The notes under the pieces were generated by a model. It saw only the letters and a program-made list of their open reading frames with translations. It searched no databases and had not been told where the DNA came from. Shown here piece after piece: positions 62,010 through 64,000 of a stretch of 64,000 nt of DNA (position 1 is the stretch's first letter; each line of letters opens with the position of its first letter). The DNA comes from Microbispora triticiradicis (GTDB lineage: Bacteria; Actinomycetota; Actinomycetes; Streptosporangiales; Streptosporangiaceae). Location: positions 1 to 64,000 of the forward strand of contig QFZU02000030.1 in NCBI GenBank assembly GCA_003260025.2. Reading direction: 5' to 3'. The position numbers were made by a program, and so were the translations under genes.

Positions 62010-64000
62010 ATGGATTTGGACCGGCTGGCGGGGGGCGCCCATCACGACCCCCATTCGATTCTGGGGGCCCATCCCGGGCCTGACGGCGTCACGATCAGGG
62101 CTCTGCGGCCCTTCGCGGAGAAGGTCGAGGTGCTGGCCGAGGGCTCGGCGCACGAGATGAGCCACACCGCCTTCGGCGTGTTCGAGGTGACACTGCCCGG
62201 CGTCGACAAGGTCCCGGACTACCGCCTGCGCGTCACCTACGCCGACGCCCCGCCGTACGAGACGGACGATCCGTACCGCCACTGGCCGACGCTGGGCGAG
62301 CTCGACCTGCACCTGATCGGCGAGGGCAGGCACGAACGGCTGTGGGAGGTGCTCGGGGCGCGGGTCATCCGTCACGAGGACGTGGACGGCACGGCGTTCT
62401 CGGTGTGGGCGCCGAACGCGCAGGGCGTACGGGTCATCGGCGACTTCAACCACTGGAACGGCGGCGCCCACCCCATGCGCTCGCTCGGCGGGACCGGGGT
62501 GTGGGAGCTGTTCGTCCCGGAGATCGGCGAGGGCGCCCGGTACAAGTTCCAGATCCTCGGCCTCGACGGCGTCTGGCGGGAGAAGGCCGACCCCATGGCC
62601 CGGCGCACCGAGATCCCGCCGGCGACCGCCAGCATCGTGGAGAAGCCGGCGTACGAGTGGCGTGACGAGGAGTGGATGGCCGCCCGGGCGTCGCGGGACG
62701 CCCTCGTCGAGCCGATGAGCACCTACGAGGTGCACCTCGGCTCCTGGCGGCCCGGCCTGTCCTACCGCGACCTCGCCCGCGAGCTGGTCGAGTACGTGAC
62801 GGACATGGGGTTCACGCACGTGGAGTTCCTGCCGGTCGCCGAGCATCCGTTCGGCGGCTCGTGGGGCTACCAGGTGACGTCGTACTACGCCCCGACCTCG
62901 CGGTTCGGTTCCCCCGACGACTTCCGCCATCTGGTGGACGAGCTGCACCGGGCCGGCGTCGGCGTGATCGTCGACTGGGTGCCGGCGCACTTCCCGATGG
63001 ACGAGTGGGCCCTCGCCCGCTTCGACGGCACGCCGCTCTACGAGCACGGCGACCCGCACCGCGGCACCCACCCCGACTGGGGCACGTACGTCTTCGACTT
63101 CGGCCGCAAGGAGGTGCGCAACTTCCTGGTGGCCAACGCGCTCTTCTGGCTGAAGGAGTTCCACGTCGACGGCCTGCGGGTGGACGCGGTGGCGTCGATG
63201 CTCTACCTCGACTACTCGCGCCGCGAGGGCGAGTGGACGCCCAACGAGTACGGCGGCAGGGAGAACCTCGACGCGATCGAGTTCCTCAAGGAGATGAACG
63301 CCGTCGTCTACCGCGAGGAGCCCGGGATCGTGACGATCGCGGAGGAGTCGACCGCCTGGCCCGGGGTCTCGCGCCCGGCCTACCTCGGCGGTCTCGGCTT
63401 CGGCTTCAAGTGGAACATGGGCTGGATGCACGACACGCTCAGCTACATGTCCCGGGAGCCGGTCTACCGGCAGTATCACCATCACCAGATGACGTTCTCC
63501 CTGATGTACGCCTTCTCGGAGAACTTCGTGCTGCCGCTCTCGCACGACGAGGTCGTCCACCTCAAGGGGTCGCTGCTGGGCAAGATGCCGGGCGACGAGT
63601 GGCAGCGCTTCGCCAACCTGCGCGCGCTGTACGGCTTCATGTGGGCCCATCCCGGCAAGCAGCTGCTGTTCATGGGCGGCGAGTTCGGCCAGGGCGCCGA
63701 ATGGTCGGAGGCGGGCGGCCTCGACTGGTGGCTGCTCGACTTCGACTTCCACCAGGGCGTGCGGCGGCTGATCAGGGACCTCAACAACGTCTACCGCGAG
63801 TCGCCCGCGCTCTACTCCCGCGACAACACCCACGAGGGCTTCCGCTGGATCGACGCCGACGACGCCTCGGGCAACGTGCTGTCGTTCCTCCGGTACGGCG
63901 CGGACGGCTCGGTGCTGGCCTGCGTCGCCAACTTCTCCGGCGCGCCGCACGACGACTACCACCTGGGCCTGCCGACCCCGGGGCGGTGGGAGGAGGTCCT
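62010..64000 (+). CDS. glgB: 1,4-alpha-glucan branching enzyme, 3' end beyond the window
   Basis: GH13 branching enzyme, first ~663 residues visible and open to the window edge. ATG 62010 follows AGGGCAGG at a normal distance, 46 nt after maltokinase. An N-terminal domain ([20 protein letters not shown]) and a CBM48 ([20 protein letters not shown]) lead to the catalytic barrel. The barrel has nucleophile Asp392 ([17 protein letters not shown]), acid/base Glu445 ([13 protein letters not shown]) and [16 protein letters not shown]. It puts alpha-1,6 branches into the glucan made by GlgE. Confidence 0.96.
   Translation, partial: MDLDRLAGGAHHDPHSILGAHPGPDGVTIRALRPFAEKVEVLAEGSAHEMSHTAFGVFEVTLPGVDKVPDYRLRVTYADAPPYETDDPYRHWPTLGELDLHLIGEGRHERLWEVLGARVIRHEDVDGTAFSVWAPNAQGVRVIGDFNHWNGGAHPMRSLGGTGVWELFVPEIGEGARYKFQILGLDGVWREKADPMARRTEIPPATASIVEKPAYEWRDEEWMAARASRDALVEPMSTYEVHLGSWRPGLSYRDLARELVEYVTDMGFTHVEFLPVAEHPFGGSWGYQVTSYYAPTSRFGSPDDFRHLVDELHRAGVGVIVDWVPAHFPMDEWALARFDGTPLYEHGDPHRGTHPDWGTYVFDFGRKEVRNFLVANALFWLKEFHVDGLRVDAVASMLYLDYSRREGEWTPNEYGGRENLDAIEFLKEMNAVVYREEPGIVTIAEESTAWPGVSRPAYLGGLGFGFKWNMGWMHDTLSYMSREPVYRQYHHHQMTFSLMYAFSENFVLPLSHDEVVHLKGSLLGKMPGDEWQRFANLRALYGFMWAHPGKQLLFMGGEFGQGAEWSEAGGLDWWLLDFDFHQGVRRLIRDLNNVYRESPALYSRDNTHEGFRWIDADDASGNVLSFLRYGADGSVLACVANFSGAPHDDYHLGLPTPGRWEEV

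Noticed and set aside
61992-63962. 656-codon minus-strand frame opposite glgB
   Set aside because: Shadow frame; the plus strand encodes an unmistakable branching enzyme.

Overview
The window is chromosomal DNA from a very GC-rich actinomycete. The GC bias, many GTG starts, many apparently leaderless genes, the GlgE maltosyltransferase pathway, multiple Hanks-type kinases and a CebR/CelR-type cellulose operator all point to a mycelial actinobacterium. A member of the Streptosporangiales (Streptosporangium/Nonomuraea/Microbispora relatives) is my best guess; this is inferred from gene style, not from a marker search. No rRNA, tRNA, CRISPR array, insertion sequence or prophage was recognised.

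Layout. 1-2 kb: tail of an unknown protein and a GPH-type sugar transporter. 2.3-6.1 kb: a secreted CAP-domain protein, two tandem paralogous secreted proteins of unknown function, and a DUF1707-FHA protein. The spacer between the paralogs is a scar of tandem duplication built from fragments of the CAP and FHA genes. 6.3-9.9 kb: the ilvB-ilvN-ilvC branched-chain amino acid operon with a leader peptide (Ile-Leu-Val-Val-Leu) and a transcription attenuator. 10.1-17.4 kb: a GGDEF-EAL membrane protein, a 2-hydroxyacid dehydrogenase, a frameshifted PQQ-type sugar dehydrogenase lipoprotein and a VanW-family protein with a Gln-Gly repeat tail. 17.8-22.8 kb: gatC-gatA-[AAA ATPase-DUF4276]-gatB, in which a defence-like ATPase/nuclease-like pair sits inside the tRNA amidotransferase operon. 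23-25 kb: a second GGDEF-EAL protein. 25.4-26.8 kb: a secreted GH6-CBM2 cellulase behind a perfect CebR/CelR operator. 27-28.2 kb: a lower-GC islet of three small unknown genes, two of them paralogs. 28.7-34.6 kb: ligA, a small secreted protein, a MetE-like protein, a metallo-beta-lactamase-fold hydrolase and mnmA. 34.6-41.2 kb: an unknown protein, a Rieske/DUF2231-hemerythrin pair, cysteine desulfurase, a TetR regulator with its operator, an MFS transporter and an SRPBCC protein. 41.3-43.1 kb: etfB-etfA. 43.3-48.7 kb: three consecutive membrane Ser/Thr kinases. 48.8-53.8 kb: YbaK-type deacylase, M55 peptidase, PP-loop ATPase, coiled-coil protein, enoyl-CoA hydratase and glycosyltransferase. 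53.8-64 kb: glycogen/alpha-glucan metabolism, glgP divergent from glgE-treS-mak-glgB (glgB runs off the end).

How the genes work together. The last block is a complete trehalose-to-glucan route: TreS makes maltose from trehalose, maltokinase phosphorylates it, GlgE polymerises maltose-1-phosphate, GlgB branches the chain and GlgP degrades it. MnmA uses sulfur that a cysteine desulfurase can supply, and one lies 2.8 kb away. EtfAB and the enoyl-CoA hydratase fit fatty acid oxidation. The most unusual architectures are the ATPase-DUF4276 insertion in the gat operon, the duplication scar at 4.27-4.5 kb and the small-gene islet at 27-28.2 kb.
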